The notes beneath the pieces were generated by a model, which worked only from the letters and a program-made list of their open reading frames with translations, made no database searches and was not told where the DNA came from. A DNA stretch of 31,393 nt from Heterotrichella gracilis (taxonomy: Eukaryota; Sar; Xanthophyceae; Tribonematales; Xanthonemataceae): positions 1 through 31,393 of the forward strand of contig JAULBX010028183.1 in NCBI GenBank assembly GCA_032358255.1, written 5' to 3'. Shown here in pieces: positions 1 through 6,361 of the stretch. How positions within the stretch are numbered: position 1 is the stretch's first letter; the number at the start of each line of letters is the position of its first letter. A program made the translations under genes and the position numbers.

Positions 1-52
1 TATAATACAGTATAATAGCAGACAAAAAGTTAACTTTAAAATGTAAAAAACA

Positions 53-646
53 ATGAAAAATATCACATCTATTTCTTTTATAATCTTAGTTCTCTCCTCA
101 TGTTCTCTGGTTCATTTTATGAGTATTCAGGATCAAGCGCCTGAAAGCAGAGAAGATTATCAGAAGTATATCAATACGTTTGGTTATGATACATCGCTGT
201 CTTTTCAATTAAAAAAAGACTACTATGATAGTGTAAGTTTAATGCCATATGCGATTAATTTATATAAACTAAAACACAATTCGAAAGCTTCTCCCATTCA
301 AATAAGAGTTTATGATTCTAATGGACTTTTTATAAACGGCTATGAGCAATGTTTTGGGGATCTGAATAAATTAGGTATTCTAGACTCTTTTCCATTGAAA
401 AAAATAGAACACCTTCCAATAAACTATAATTTATTATTAAGTAAAGATTTGCTGTTATTTACCGATGGTTCAATCGAAAAATCTAATATAATGCGTGAAG
501 CCTCTGGAAAAAAGTACACATTCATTGTATTTTACGCTTTGTGGCCGGGGTATTATTCAGAAATAACCTTAAAAAGATTAAAAAAGCATTTAAAAACGAA
601 TGAGGCGGAGGTTCAAGTTCTAATGGTTAATACATCTCCTAAATAA
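53..646 (+). CDS. Hypothetical lipoprotein with a cysteine-less thioredoxin-like C-terminus
   Basis: A 197-residue protein of unknown function. The first 17 residues form a lipoprotein signal: Lys at 2, a hydrophobic run, then L-S-S-C with Cys17 as the likely lipidated residue, so it should be anchored in the periplasm or on the surface. The middle (30-150) matches nothing I recognise. The last 45 residues resemble a thioredoxin-fold strand-helix-strand: a hydrophobic strand at 155-160, then A-L-W-P-G-Y-Y-S-E (162-170) where thioredoxins have a W-C-x-x-C segment, a charged helix, and a strand V-Q-V-L-M-V-N (187-193). Both redox cysteines are absent, so any thiol chemistry would be lost. The thioredoxin resemblance is my inference from pattern alone. 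It converges with the DnaJ-KTSC gene, 9 nt away, and has no obvious partner. Confidence 0.6.
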   Translation: MKNITSISFIILVLSSCSLVHFMSIQDQAPESREDYQKYINTFGYDTSLSFQLKKDYYDSVSLMPYAINLYKLKHNSKASPIQIRVYDSNGLFINGYEQCFGDLNKLGILDSFPLKKIEHLPINYNLLLSKDLLLFTDGSIEKSNIMREASGKKYTFIVFYALWPGYYSEITLKRLKKHLKTNEAEVQVLMVNTSPK

Positions 647-655
647 GGTATTGAT

Positions 656-1105
656 TTAAACCAACTCCGCCGTTTTACTTACTTGTCTGTATAAAAAAGA
701 AGTACTGATATGTCTGCGAACAAAGCGCGCTTGTGAATCGGCATTCACCAATTTAGAATAGGTGTTTTCAGGTACGCCAATGTATTCGTAAGCGCTGCCA
801 TCGGCAAAATCAATGCGCAAACGTTTGCCTTTGTAATTAATGTCCGCAATGCCTGCGGTGCTGATGGTATTGGTATATTCTTCGAGATTAGCCTCTCTGG
901 TTTCGGCAGCAATGCTTACGAGGGTGTGATAGGCTTCAATGATCTGTTTGCTTTTTTCTTCTGCCTGCAATTTATTTTCGTCACTATCCTGAAATTTATC
1001 GGGATGAAATTCTTTCATAAAATTACGGTACAAACTTTTTAGTTCGCTTAAAGTGATGTCTTTGTTGGCACCCAGTAATTTTCTGTATTCAACTATTTTT
1101 CTCAT
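656..1105 (-). CDS. DnaJ (J-domain) protein with C-terminal KTSC domain
   Basis: A 149-residue cytoplasmic protein in two parts. Residues 1-65 are a J-domain: an amphipathic helix II (about 20-32) with Y-R-N-F-M-K-E-F, then the HPD motif (34-36) that stimulates DnaK ATPase, then a helix III ending in I-I-E-A-Y-H-T-L. Residues about 86-140 match the KTSC domain (R-I-D-F-A-D-G-S-A-Y-E-Y, then V-P, then F-V-R-R-H-I), a small domain named after lysyl-tRNA synthetase that also occurs alone. There is no G/F linker and no zinc centre, so this is a type III J-protein, probably recruiting DnaK to one particular client. It lies downstream of tRNA-Asp on the same strand, separated by a hairpin. The J-domain call is secure, the KTSC call fairly so; the client is unknown. 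Confidence 0.85.
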   Translation of the reverse strand: MRKIVEYRKLLGANKDITLSELKSLYRNFMKEFHPDKFQDSDENKLQAEEKSKQIIEAYHTLVSIAAETREANLEEYTNTISTAGIADINYKGKRLRIDFADGSAYEYIGVPENTYSKLVNADSQARFVRRHISTSFLYRQVSKTAELV

Positions 1106-1154
1106 TTTTTTTGACCTTATTCTGTATACTTGACTGTTAATGTGCTTAAAGCAA

Positions 1155-1187
1155 AAACCCCTGCAAACACTTGATTTACAGGGGTTT
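1155..1187 (-). terminator. Hairpin terminator after tRNA-Asp
   Basis: A 9-bp perfect stem pairs 1155-1163 with 1179-1187 (core CCCCTG / CAGGGG) around a 15-nt loop. Read on the minus strand it lies 14 nt downstream of the tRNA 3' end. The descending arm ends in T residues (GGGGTTTTTG), as expected for an intrinsic terminator. It separates the tRNA from the DnaJ-KTSC gene. Confidence 0.7.
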
Positions 1188-1200
1188 AATTATCTTTTTG

Positions 1201-1274
1201 CGGACTGGACGGGACTCGAACCCGCGACCTCCGCCGTGACAGGGCGGCATTCTAACCAGCTGAACTACCAATCC
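1201..1274 (-). tRNA. tRNA-Asp (anticodon GTC)
   Basis: The minus strand folds as a complete cloverleaf of 74 nt. The acceptor arm GGATTGG pairs with CCAGTCC through one G-T pair and is followed by discriminator G. The anticodon loop is CTGTCAC with anticodon GTC, closed by CCGCC / GGCGG. The T-arm is CGGGTTCGAGTCCCG. The CCA end is not encoded: the next minus-strand bases are CAA. Discriminator G73 and the GTC anticodon are the standard aspartate identity elements. Confidence 0.97.
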
Positions 1275-1332
1275 GTTTGTAAAGAACTATTCCTATTACC
1301 TAAACCAAAATTCTGTTTTTGTAACGGGAGTG

Positions 1333-1362
1333 CAAATTTAACAGTTTAATTCTATTCAACAA
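1333..1362 (-). promoter_or_regulatory. Candidate promoter for tRNA-Asp
   Basis: On the minus strand TTG (1362-1360) is followed after 19 nt by TAAATTTG (1340-1333), matching the Bacteroidota consensus TTG-N17..20-TAnnTTTG. It lies between the end of bcp and the tRNA, about 58 nt before the mature tRNA 5' end, leaving room for a leader to be trimmed by RNase P. It is a sequence match only. Confidence 0.5.
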
Positions 1363-1371
1363 AATTATTTT

Positions 1372-1860
1372 TCAAATTAATGCTAAAATTTGTTGAGCGT
1401 GATTTTTAGTGTCTACCTTGCGGATGATGCCCTTAATGAGGCCATTTTCGTCAATTAAAAAACTAGTCCTCACCAAACCTTCATAAATTCTTCCATAAAG
1501 CTGTTTTTGACCCCAAACATCAAAGGATTTAATGATCTTTAAATCTGTATCAACCAACAAAGGAAATGGAAGTTCATTCTTTTGTTTAAATCTCTGATGC
1601 GATTTTTCAGTATCGGCACTCACACCTAGTATGAAAACTCCCTTTTTGTTAAGCTCATCGTAAGCATCCCTTAAACTACAGGCTTCTGCCGTGCAGGCCG
1701 GGGTACTGTCCTTAGGATAAAAATAAACCAACAGCTTTTTATTCTTAAAATCAGTTAGTTTGATCAATACCCCTTCATCGCTCGTTCCTTCAAAATAAGG
1801 CGCTAATTGACCTTCTTTTAATTTGCTCGAATGGGCAACAAAATTACCAGCTTCTTTCAC
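1372..1860 (-). CDS. bcp: Thioredoxin-dependent thiol peroxidase Bcp/PrxQ (peroxiredoxin)
   Basis: An atypical 2-Cys peroxiredoxin that reduces H2O2 and organic peroxides with thioredoxin. The active site reads D-S-T-P-A-C-T-A-E-A-C-S-L-R-D: the peroxidatic Cys follows T-P, and a second Cys five residues later is the resolving Cys of the PrxQ subclass. Most relatives have T-P-G-C; Ala replaces Gly here. The domain begins at L-K-E-G-Q-L-A-P, and the F-L-I-D-E-N-G strand near the end is typical. The frame has no ATG. Possible GTG starts are at 1914, 1869 and 1860. I chose 1860 (162 residues) because it best fits the family length and overlaps the upstream gene by only 17 nt; an AGAGGA lies upstream of the 1869/1860 pair. 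It is the last gene of the nth operon. Confidence 0.88.
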   Translation of the reverse strand: MKEAGNFVAHSSKLKEGQLAPYFEGTSDEGVLIKLTDFKNKKLLVYFYPKDSTPACTAEACSLRDAYDELNKKGVFILGVSADTEKSHQRFKQKNELPFPLLVDTDLKIIKSFDVWGQKQLYGRIYEGLVRTSFLIDENGLIKGIIRKVDTKNHAQQILALI

Positions 1861-2377
1861 CTGAACCACTATCCTCTGTTCCGCCCGAATTTTGATTGTT
1901 ATCGGTAGAATCACTTGTATAAGGATTGTTCACAGATGTATCCATCGAATTGTCTGTACTTGGCATTGTTTCAGTTGCAGGAGCGTCAGCTACCGGAGCC
2001 ATCACGTTTTTCACAAAATCAGCCAATGTGTGTTTTACTGATTTAATGATTTTTTTAGCTGCTTTTCTAACCGGTCTTTTAACCGCCTTTTTAGCAACTG
2101 TTTTCTTTTTAGCCACCGCTTTTTTAGGCGCTGCTTTTTTAGTTGCTACTTTTTTTACGGACTTCTTTTTGGCCACTACTTTTTTAGTTGCCTTTTTAGG
2201 AGCTGCTTTTTTAGTTGCTTTCTTTGTCGCTTTTTTAGCAGTTACTTTTTTCTTCGGGGCACTTTTTTTCGTTGCTTTTTTAGCACTTTTTTTAGCTGCC
2301 TTTTTAGTTGCTTTCTTTGGAGCCGCTTTCTTGGCGCCTTTCGCTACTGCTTTTTTATTTTTTGTTTTCTTTGCCAT
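1844..2377 (-). CDS. Lys/Ala-rich histone H1-like DNA-binding protein
   Basis: A 177-residue, strongly biased protein. Residues 1 to about 115 are almost entirely Lys, Ala, Thr, Val and Pro in irregular A-K-K-A-x-x-K-K-A-T-K-K repeats with A-P-K-K breaks, like the tails of eukaryotic H1 and bacterial H1-like proteins. Such tails bind DNA without sequence specificity and compact the nucleoid. A short helical stretch follows (V-K-H-T-L-A-D-F-V-K-N-V-M), then an acidic/polar tail rich in Ser, Asp, Thr and Asn. The basic-acidic polarity suggests tunable or multivalent binding. Its start overlaps the end of nth by 23 nt and its stop lies inside the bcp start region, so the three are translated as a unit. 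The bias makes the exact family uncertain. Confidence 0.8.
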   Translation of the reverse strand: MAKKTKNKKAVAKGAKKAAPKKATKKAAKKSAKKATKKSAPKKKVTAKKATKKATKKAAPKKATKKVVAKKKSVKKVATKKAAPKKAVAKKKTVAKKAVKRPVRKAAKKIIKSVKHTLADFVKNVMAPVADAPATETMPSTDNSMDTSVNNPYTSDSTDNNQNSGGTEDSGSGERSW

Positions 2378-3056
2378 TTTTATTTTTTTTAATTGTTTGT
2401 ATACGTGTTAATTGTTTAATATTATTTTTTTCAAAATACTTGCAAACTAATTTCAAACCACAGCTTTCGCATTTTGGCTTTCTGGCAATGCAGGTATATC
2501 TTCCATGCAATATCAACCAATGATGTGCCTTAGGCACCAAATGCGCTGGTATAAATTTAATTAATTGTTTTTCAGATTGCAAGGGGTTTTTCGCATTTGT
2601 AGTTAATCCAATTCGGTTGCTTACTCGGTACACATGGGTATCTACCGCCATGGTCGGTTTATCATAAACAACCGAGGCTATCACATTCGCCGTTTTACGG
2701 CCTACTCCGGGTAATTTAACCAGGTCTTCTATCTCCGATGGTATTTTTCCATTAAAATCACTCACAAGCATTTTAGCCATACCAACCAAATGTTTGGCTT
2801 TGTTATTGGGATAACTAATGCTTTTTATGTAGCGAAAAATAGTGTCTGAGTCGGCCTCTGCCAAAGTTTCCACACTCGGATAATCTTTAAAAAGAGCAGG
2901 GGTTGTCAAATTCACCCGTTTATCGGTGCATTGGGCACTTAATATCACAGCCACCAAAAGTTCGTAAGCATTGTTATAATGAAGCTCCGTTTCTGCGGGA
3001 GATCCGTTCTTTTCAAAATACAACAGTACTTGTTTGTATCGCTCTTGTTTTGTCAT
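2355..3056 (-). CDS. nth: Endonuclease III (DNA glycosylase / AP lyase)
   Basis: A base-excision repair enzyme that removes oxidised pyrimidines and cleaves at the resulting AP site. At 233 residues it is close to the usual ~211 plus a basic tail. The helix-hairpin-helix L-P-G-V-G-R-K-T-A spans 115-123, with Lys121 as the Schiff-base lysine. Asp139 in V-D-T-H-V is the catalytic aspartate. The [4Fe-4S] loop C-X6-C-X2-C-X5-C is intact (Cys189, 196, 199, 205). S-A-Q-C-T-D near 40-45 is also characteristic. The Lys/Asn-rich last residues (about 222-233) partly arise because this end overlaps the Lys-rich start of the next gene by 23 nt. It is first in the operon nth / histone-like / bcp and divergent from the FKBP gene. 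Confidence 0.97.
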   Translation of the reverse strand: MTKQERYKQVLLYFEKNGSPAETELHYNNAYELLVAVILSAQCTDKRVNLTTPALFKDYPSVETLAEADSDTIFRYIKSISYPNNKAKHLVGMAKMLVSDFNGKIPSEIEDLVKLPGVGRKTANVIASVVYDKPTMAVDTHVYRVSNRIGLTTNAKNPLQSEKQLIKFIPAHLVPKAHHWLILHGRYTCIARKPKCESCGLKLVCKYFEKNNIKQLTRIQTIKKNKNGKENKK

Positions 3057-3080
3057 AAGCCTTGTAAAATTAATTTATTT

Positions 3081-3111
3081 TTAGGTATCAGCACCGTAAT
3101 GTGTAATTTTG
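3081..3111 (+). promoter_or_regulatory. Candidate promoter for the FKBP lipoprotein gene
   Basis: TAATTTTG (3104-3111) fits the Bacteroidota -7 box TAnnTTTG exactly. A TTA (3081-3083), one base off the -33 TTG, lies 20 nt upstream. The box ends 13 nt before the ATG at 3125, almost the same short leader seen for the outer-membrane protein at 29686. It sits in the 68-nt divergent gap with nth. Confidence 0.45.
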
Positions 3112-3124
3112 TGATTTCACTCTT

Positions 3125-3664
3125 ATGCATTCATTTTCTCTTATACCACTATCATTCGTTTTTTGTCTTTGTTTTAGCGCCTGTTCAGAGCCTAAAGCTG
3201 AACAAGCTATTTCTCAAAAGAGCGAGTCTCAAACAAATGCTGAAGTAAAAGAACAATTTATTCGTGCCAATCAACAACTGATGCAAAAAGAAAACGATGA
3301 AATGGATTATTATGCCAAAAGTCATCAAATGCCCTTTTTCAGAACCGCTTCCGGCATCAGGTATTATGTCTACAATCCTTCAGAAAAAGGCGATAGTATT
3401 CGTGAAGAGATGCAGATCAGTATGGACTTTGAAATTAAACTGCTCGACGGAACACTTGCTTATTCCTCCAAAAATGAAGGTCGAAAAACCTTTGTAGTTG
3501 GACACGATGATGTTGAAAGTGGCATACACAAAGGTGTTCAGTATTTAAAACGGGGCGATAAAGCTCTTTTATTAATTCCCTCTCCTTTAGCACATGGCCT
3601 ATTGGGCGATTTTAAAAAGATCCCGCCTCAAATGCCTATTGTGTGTGATGTGACGATTTACTAA
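3125..3664 (+). CDS. FKBP-type peptidyl-prolyl isomerase lipoprotein, GldI-like
   Basis: A 179-residue lipoprotein: hydrophobic signal, lipobox F-S-A-C with Cys20 as the lipidation site, then a charged linker. An FKBP fold fills about 72-179. Recognisable pieces are L-L-D-G-T-L-A-Y-S-S (107-115), the helix G-I-H-K-G-V-Q-Y-L-K-R-G-D-K-A (133-147), and I-P-S-P-L-A-H-G-L-L-G-D (151-162) with P-P-Q-M-P-I-V, the equivalent of the I-P-P-x-x-A-Y-G flap. Y-S-S-K-N-E-G and H-G-L-L-G-D resemble the gliding-associated isomerase GldI more than generic FkpA. It should assist folding of exported proteins at the inner or outer membrane. No other gliding gene is in the window, so gliding is not shown. Tyr of the flap is His here, so catalytic strength is uncertain. 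Confidence 0.85.
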   Translation: MHSFSLIPLSFVFCLCFSACSEPKAEQAISQKSESQTNAEVKEQFIRANQQLMQKENDEMDYYAKSHQMPFFRTASGIRYYVYNPSEKGDSIREEMQISMDFEIKLLDGTLAYSSKNEGRKTFVVGHDDVESGIHKGVQYLKRGDKALLLIPSPLAHGLLGDFKKIPPQMPIVCDVTIY

Positions 3665-3697
3665 GGATTGGGATTCAGTTGGCAAGAGAACCACTAA

Positions 3698-3715
3698 GTC
3701 CGATAGCTATCGGAC
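3698..3715. repeat. 18-nt perfect palindrome
   Basis: GTCCGATAGCTATCGGAC is its own reverse complement, and it is flanked by near-symmetric AA and CACTT. There is no loop and no T-run, so it could be a cruciform or dimeric-protein site, or part of a dispersed repeat, rather than a classic terminator. Confidence 0.7.
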
Positions 3716-3836
3716 ACTTAGTTCACTAAGAACCACTAAGTTTTTTAAATTCAGTAAAGCGATAAATTAGATTAGTTGGATAGAGAACCACTAAGACATT
3801 AAGCAGAGCCAAGGATACTGAGCCGCCGCACTGAGC

Positions 3837-3869
3837 TTGTCGAAGTGTTGTCGAAGTGTTGTCGAAGGG
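3837..3869. repeat. Three tandem 11-nt repeats (TTGTCGAAGTG)
   Basis: Units 3837-3847 and 3848-3858 are identical; 3859-3869 differs only in its ninth to eleventh bases (GGG). The block is bracketed by GAGCC (3820-3824) and GGCTC (3868-3872), so the array sits inside a potential stem. CTGAGCTTGTCGAAG resembles a dispersed repeat core seen in many Bacteroidota; that is recollection, not a search. Confidence 0.75.
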
Positions 3870-4242
3870 CTCTTGAAACCACCATTTGAAATACTACAGT
3901 CCTAAATTTAATATGGACACTTATTTCACGAATGACACGAATGCTTTTGGGAATAAATTTCACTAATTATTTTTCGCTTCGCTCAAAAACAAGGAGTAAG
4001 ATAGACACGGAGGCAACGGAGGCGCAGTGAAACGGAGGCTCTATACAAACACCGGCATTCATAACAGTATGGTTTTAGGAGCTCTCCCTGTGCCTCGGTG
4101 TCTCAGTGTCACTGTGTCGAAATAGGAGTCGAGGTAGAGTCGAAGCGGCAGTAGCCAGTCGGCAGTAAACAGTCGGCAGTAAGCAGTTAACGAGAAACGA
4201 TTAACGTATAACAATTAACTTAGAAACAAGAAACAAGAAACA

Positions 4243-6015
4243 CTAAACCCTCACCCCAATCACCAATACGTCATCCACCTGCTCCAGATCGCCTTTCCAG
4301 GCTTCAAATCGCTGATTAATGAGAACGTTTTGTTCAGCTACAGGTAGTTCGGCAATTTCTAAGAAAATGTTGCGCAATTGTTTATGCATGAATTTTTTTC
4401 CTTCCGGTCCACCAAATTGATCACCATAACCATCGGTAAAGGTGTAGATCATGTCTCCTTTTTGCAAGGCAATTTCATTGTAGGTGAACAAACTGGAATC
4501 GTCGTGTGATTTTCCAACCGGCATTTTATCAGCCTTACAATTGATGATGGTTTTTTCACGAATAATACAGAAACTGTTATTGGCTGCTGCATATTGTAAT
4601 TTCATGTTGCGGGTATCTAAGCGACACAGGATAGCATCCATACCATCTTTACTCTCTTCCGAGCTTCCTTCCGGATTAAGCGCACGAATGATACCACCTT
4701 TTACCTCGTTTAGAACTAAATCGGGACGAGTGATCTTTTGATTGATCGCGTCATTCAACTTACTAATATTGAGTAAACTCATAAATGCACCCGGCACCCC
4801 ATGTCCGGTAGAATCGGCAGTTATATAAATAAAACTGTCGGGTAGGCGAGCGGCCCAATAAAAGTCGCCGGCAACGATGTCTTTTGGCTTAAAATACACA
4901 AAGTGATCGTTCAAATTATCACTCATCATTTTAGAGTTGGCCATTAAAGCAGTCTGAATTCGCTTCGCATAATTGATACTGTCTAAGATCTCTTTTTGTT
5001 TTTCGTCAACTAAATGTTTTTGCTTTTCAACTTCCGCTTTTTGTTGCGATAATAATTTGTTGGCTTTTCTTCTCTGATTGTTACTCCTTAATGAAAATAT
5101 CAATAAGATAACCCCTAATGCAGAGAGACCGGCAATGATCGTGATCACGTTTTCTTGTTTGCTGATAACGCCCTCACTGGCTTTGATCTCAGCTTTCTTT
5201 TGGAGAATGTCTTTATTCAATTGCTCCATGTTTTCTTTCTGCTCCTCAATCTTAATGCTCACTTGCTCGTATTCACGCATCTTCGCATCAAGGATCTGAG
5301 TTTTCGCCACCAAGGTGTCCTCCATCGATTTGATCAACTCTTCTTTGGCCTTTTTTTCCTCCTCTAAACTCTTATAATCTCCTAATATTTTTTTAAGATC
5401 GTTTTTATTTACTGATACTTGGCTGGATCCTGAATTAGCCAATGATTCCATTTTATCAAAGAGGGATTTCCATTCTCCTTCTTTCACGATGGCCGCAGCA
5501 TACAACTGTTCCTTTACGTTTAAAGTGGATTCAAGCATCTTTTGTTTATTAATAATAAACTGAACATGACCCCCGCTTTCAACAAAAGAGATCATTGATT
5601 TTTTGTAGTCTATTAACTTTTCGGCGACCATTAACACGCCTCTGCCTTGAATTTTTGAATAAAGAGCTACAAGATTATCGTTTCGGGTACCATCAACCAC
5701 CAACATTTGACACGGTTTGATGTCATTGACGCTTTTACAATTAACTACTCTGATCGGGATCTTATTTCTGAATTTCGCAATGTTGGCAATGCCATCTAAC
5801 TGATAGGCCAAGGCTTCTGAACTCATCACACAAATCACAAATTCCTTCATGGCAGATTCATTGGGCCAAAAAACATAATTGGTAAACTTGTAGATGTAAG
5901 CAGCTTTTAACTTGTTAGCATCCATTTTTTTTGCAGATGCTGCTTGAGAAAAGGTGTTTAATGCGAAAACACTGCAAAGTGCAAGAAGAAATAATTTGAT
6001 TTTTTTTATGGCCAC
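4243..6015 (-). CDS. YfiR (DUF4154) sensor fused to SpoIIE/PP2C serine phosphatase
   Basis: A 590-residue membrane sensor-phosphatase. A signal peptide (1-27) is followed by a DUF4154/YfiR domain (about 33-175: K-A-A-Y-I-Y-K-F-T-N-Y-V-F-W-P, then C93 and C102, then V-E-S-G-G-H-V-Q-F), normally a periplasmic sensor. A long Lys/Glu coiled coil (about 208-285), one membrane span (290-309) and a second coiled coil (318-345) lead to a cytoplasmic SpoIIE domain (about 372-590). The metal-binding aspartates are present: V-A-G-D-F-Y-W (Asp384), D-S-T-G-H-G-V-P-G-A (Asp401), T-D-G-Y-G-D-Q-F-G-G (Asp528) and D-D-V-L-V-I-G (581-582). It probably dephosphorylates an anti-sigma-antagonist-like or other phosphoserine protein when periplasmic conditions change. 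Known YfiR acts on a diguanylate cyclase, so this pairing is different. Translation starts at GTG; no ATG lies before the signal peptide. Confidence 0.92.
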   Translation of the reverse strand: MAIKKIKLFLLALCSVFALNTFSQAASAKKMDANKLKAAYIYKFTNYVFWPNESAMKEFVICVMSSEALAYQLDGIANIAKFRNKIPIRVVNCKSVNDIKPCQMLVVDGTRNDNLVALYSKIQGRGVLMVAEKLIDYKKSMISFVESGGHVQFIINKQKMLESTLNVKEQLYAAAIVKEGEWKSLFDKMESLANSGSSQVSVNKNDLKKILGDYKSLEEEKKAKEELIKSMEDTLVAKTQILDAKMREYEQVSIKIEEQKENMEQLNKDILQKKAEIKASEGVISKQENVITIIAGLSALGVILLIFSLRSNNQRRKANKLLSQQKAEVEKQKHLVDEKQKEILDSINYAKRIQTALMANSKMMSDNLNDHFVYFKPKDIVAGDFYWAARLPDSFIYITADSTGHGVPGAFMSLLNISKLNDAINQKITRPDLVLNEVKGGIIRALNPEGSSEESKDGMDAILCRLDTRNMKLQYAAANNSFCIIREKTIINCKADKMPVGKSHDDSSLFTYNEIALQKGDMIYTFTDGYGDQFGGPEGKKFMHKQLRNIFLEIAELPVAEQNVLINQRFEAWKGDLEQVDDVLVIGVRV

Positions 6016-6361
6016 TGGGAATTGAATTAGGTTTAAATTTCGCCTTTTAACTGCTAATATACTTTTTCATTTTCAATTTTAGCTAGTTTTTTTCTTTTTT
6101 TTCTGAAATTGATGGTTTTTCTTTTTTCTTTTTTTCTTTTTCTGCTTTTTTAATTTTATCGATGTAAAAGGTAATATAGAAGATGAATTAGATGTTTTAA
6201 CTCATAAATTACAAAATGATGGCTTTTTTTGTCTTGGCCTTTTATTTGAAAGACCGCTAAGGCGATTAAACTCGCTAGGAGTGCAATTTTTTATCTATTT
6301 TTGTTTTGGAGTGTTTCTCTTCCGGTACTTCTCATTTTCGAGAAACTTAAAGTGTTAGGCT
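6016..6361. other. Divergent intergenic region with homopurine/homopyrimidine tract
   Basis: 346 bp between two divergent genes. 6060-6160 is almost pure T with scattered C and G on the plus strand (A/G-rich on the minus strand, the leader side of the phosphatase gene). On the minus strand 6071-6180 reads as an open, Lys/Glu-rich frame ending in TAG, without a start codon. On the plus strand TATTTTTG (6296-6303) matches the -7 promoter box for the downstream gene, but no TTG lies at the right distance. I see no complete gene here. Confidence 0.5.

Larger units (their letters stand above)
3665..4242. repeat. Gene-free island of degenerate short intergenic repeats
   Basis: About 580 bp between the FKBP gene and the YfiR-SpoIIE gene hold no credible coding region. 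Instead there is a patchwork of short repeat families: GAACCACTAAG three times (3688-3698, 3730-3740, 3785-3795); an 18-nt palindrome (3698-3715); a tandem 11-mer (3837-3869); tandem CACGAATGA-like 9-mers (3927-3943); CGGAGGC copies around 4010-4040; two copies of a 14-mer beginning CAGTCGGCAGTAA (4156-4183); and tandem AAACAAG near 4226-4240. Similar repeats are familiar from intergenic DNA of environmental Bacteroidota. No terminator with a T-run is evident. Confidence 0.75.

Noticed and set aside
1140-1349. 69-codon plus-strand frame containing D-W-T-G-L-E-P-A-T
   Set aside because: It is the antisense of tRNA-Asp. This peptide is a well-known spurious translation of tRNA genes in databases.
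1926-2523. Plus-strand Phe/Leu/Ala-rich frames that look like membrane proteins
   Set aside because: They are the complement of the Lys-rich histone-like gene and the end of nth: Lys codons read backwards give Phe and Leu.
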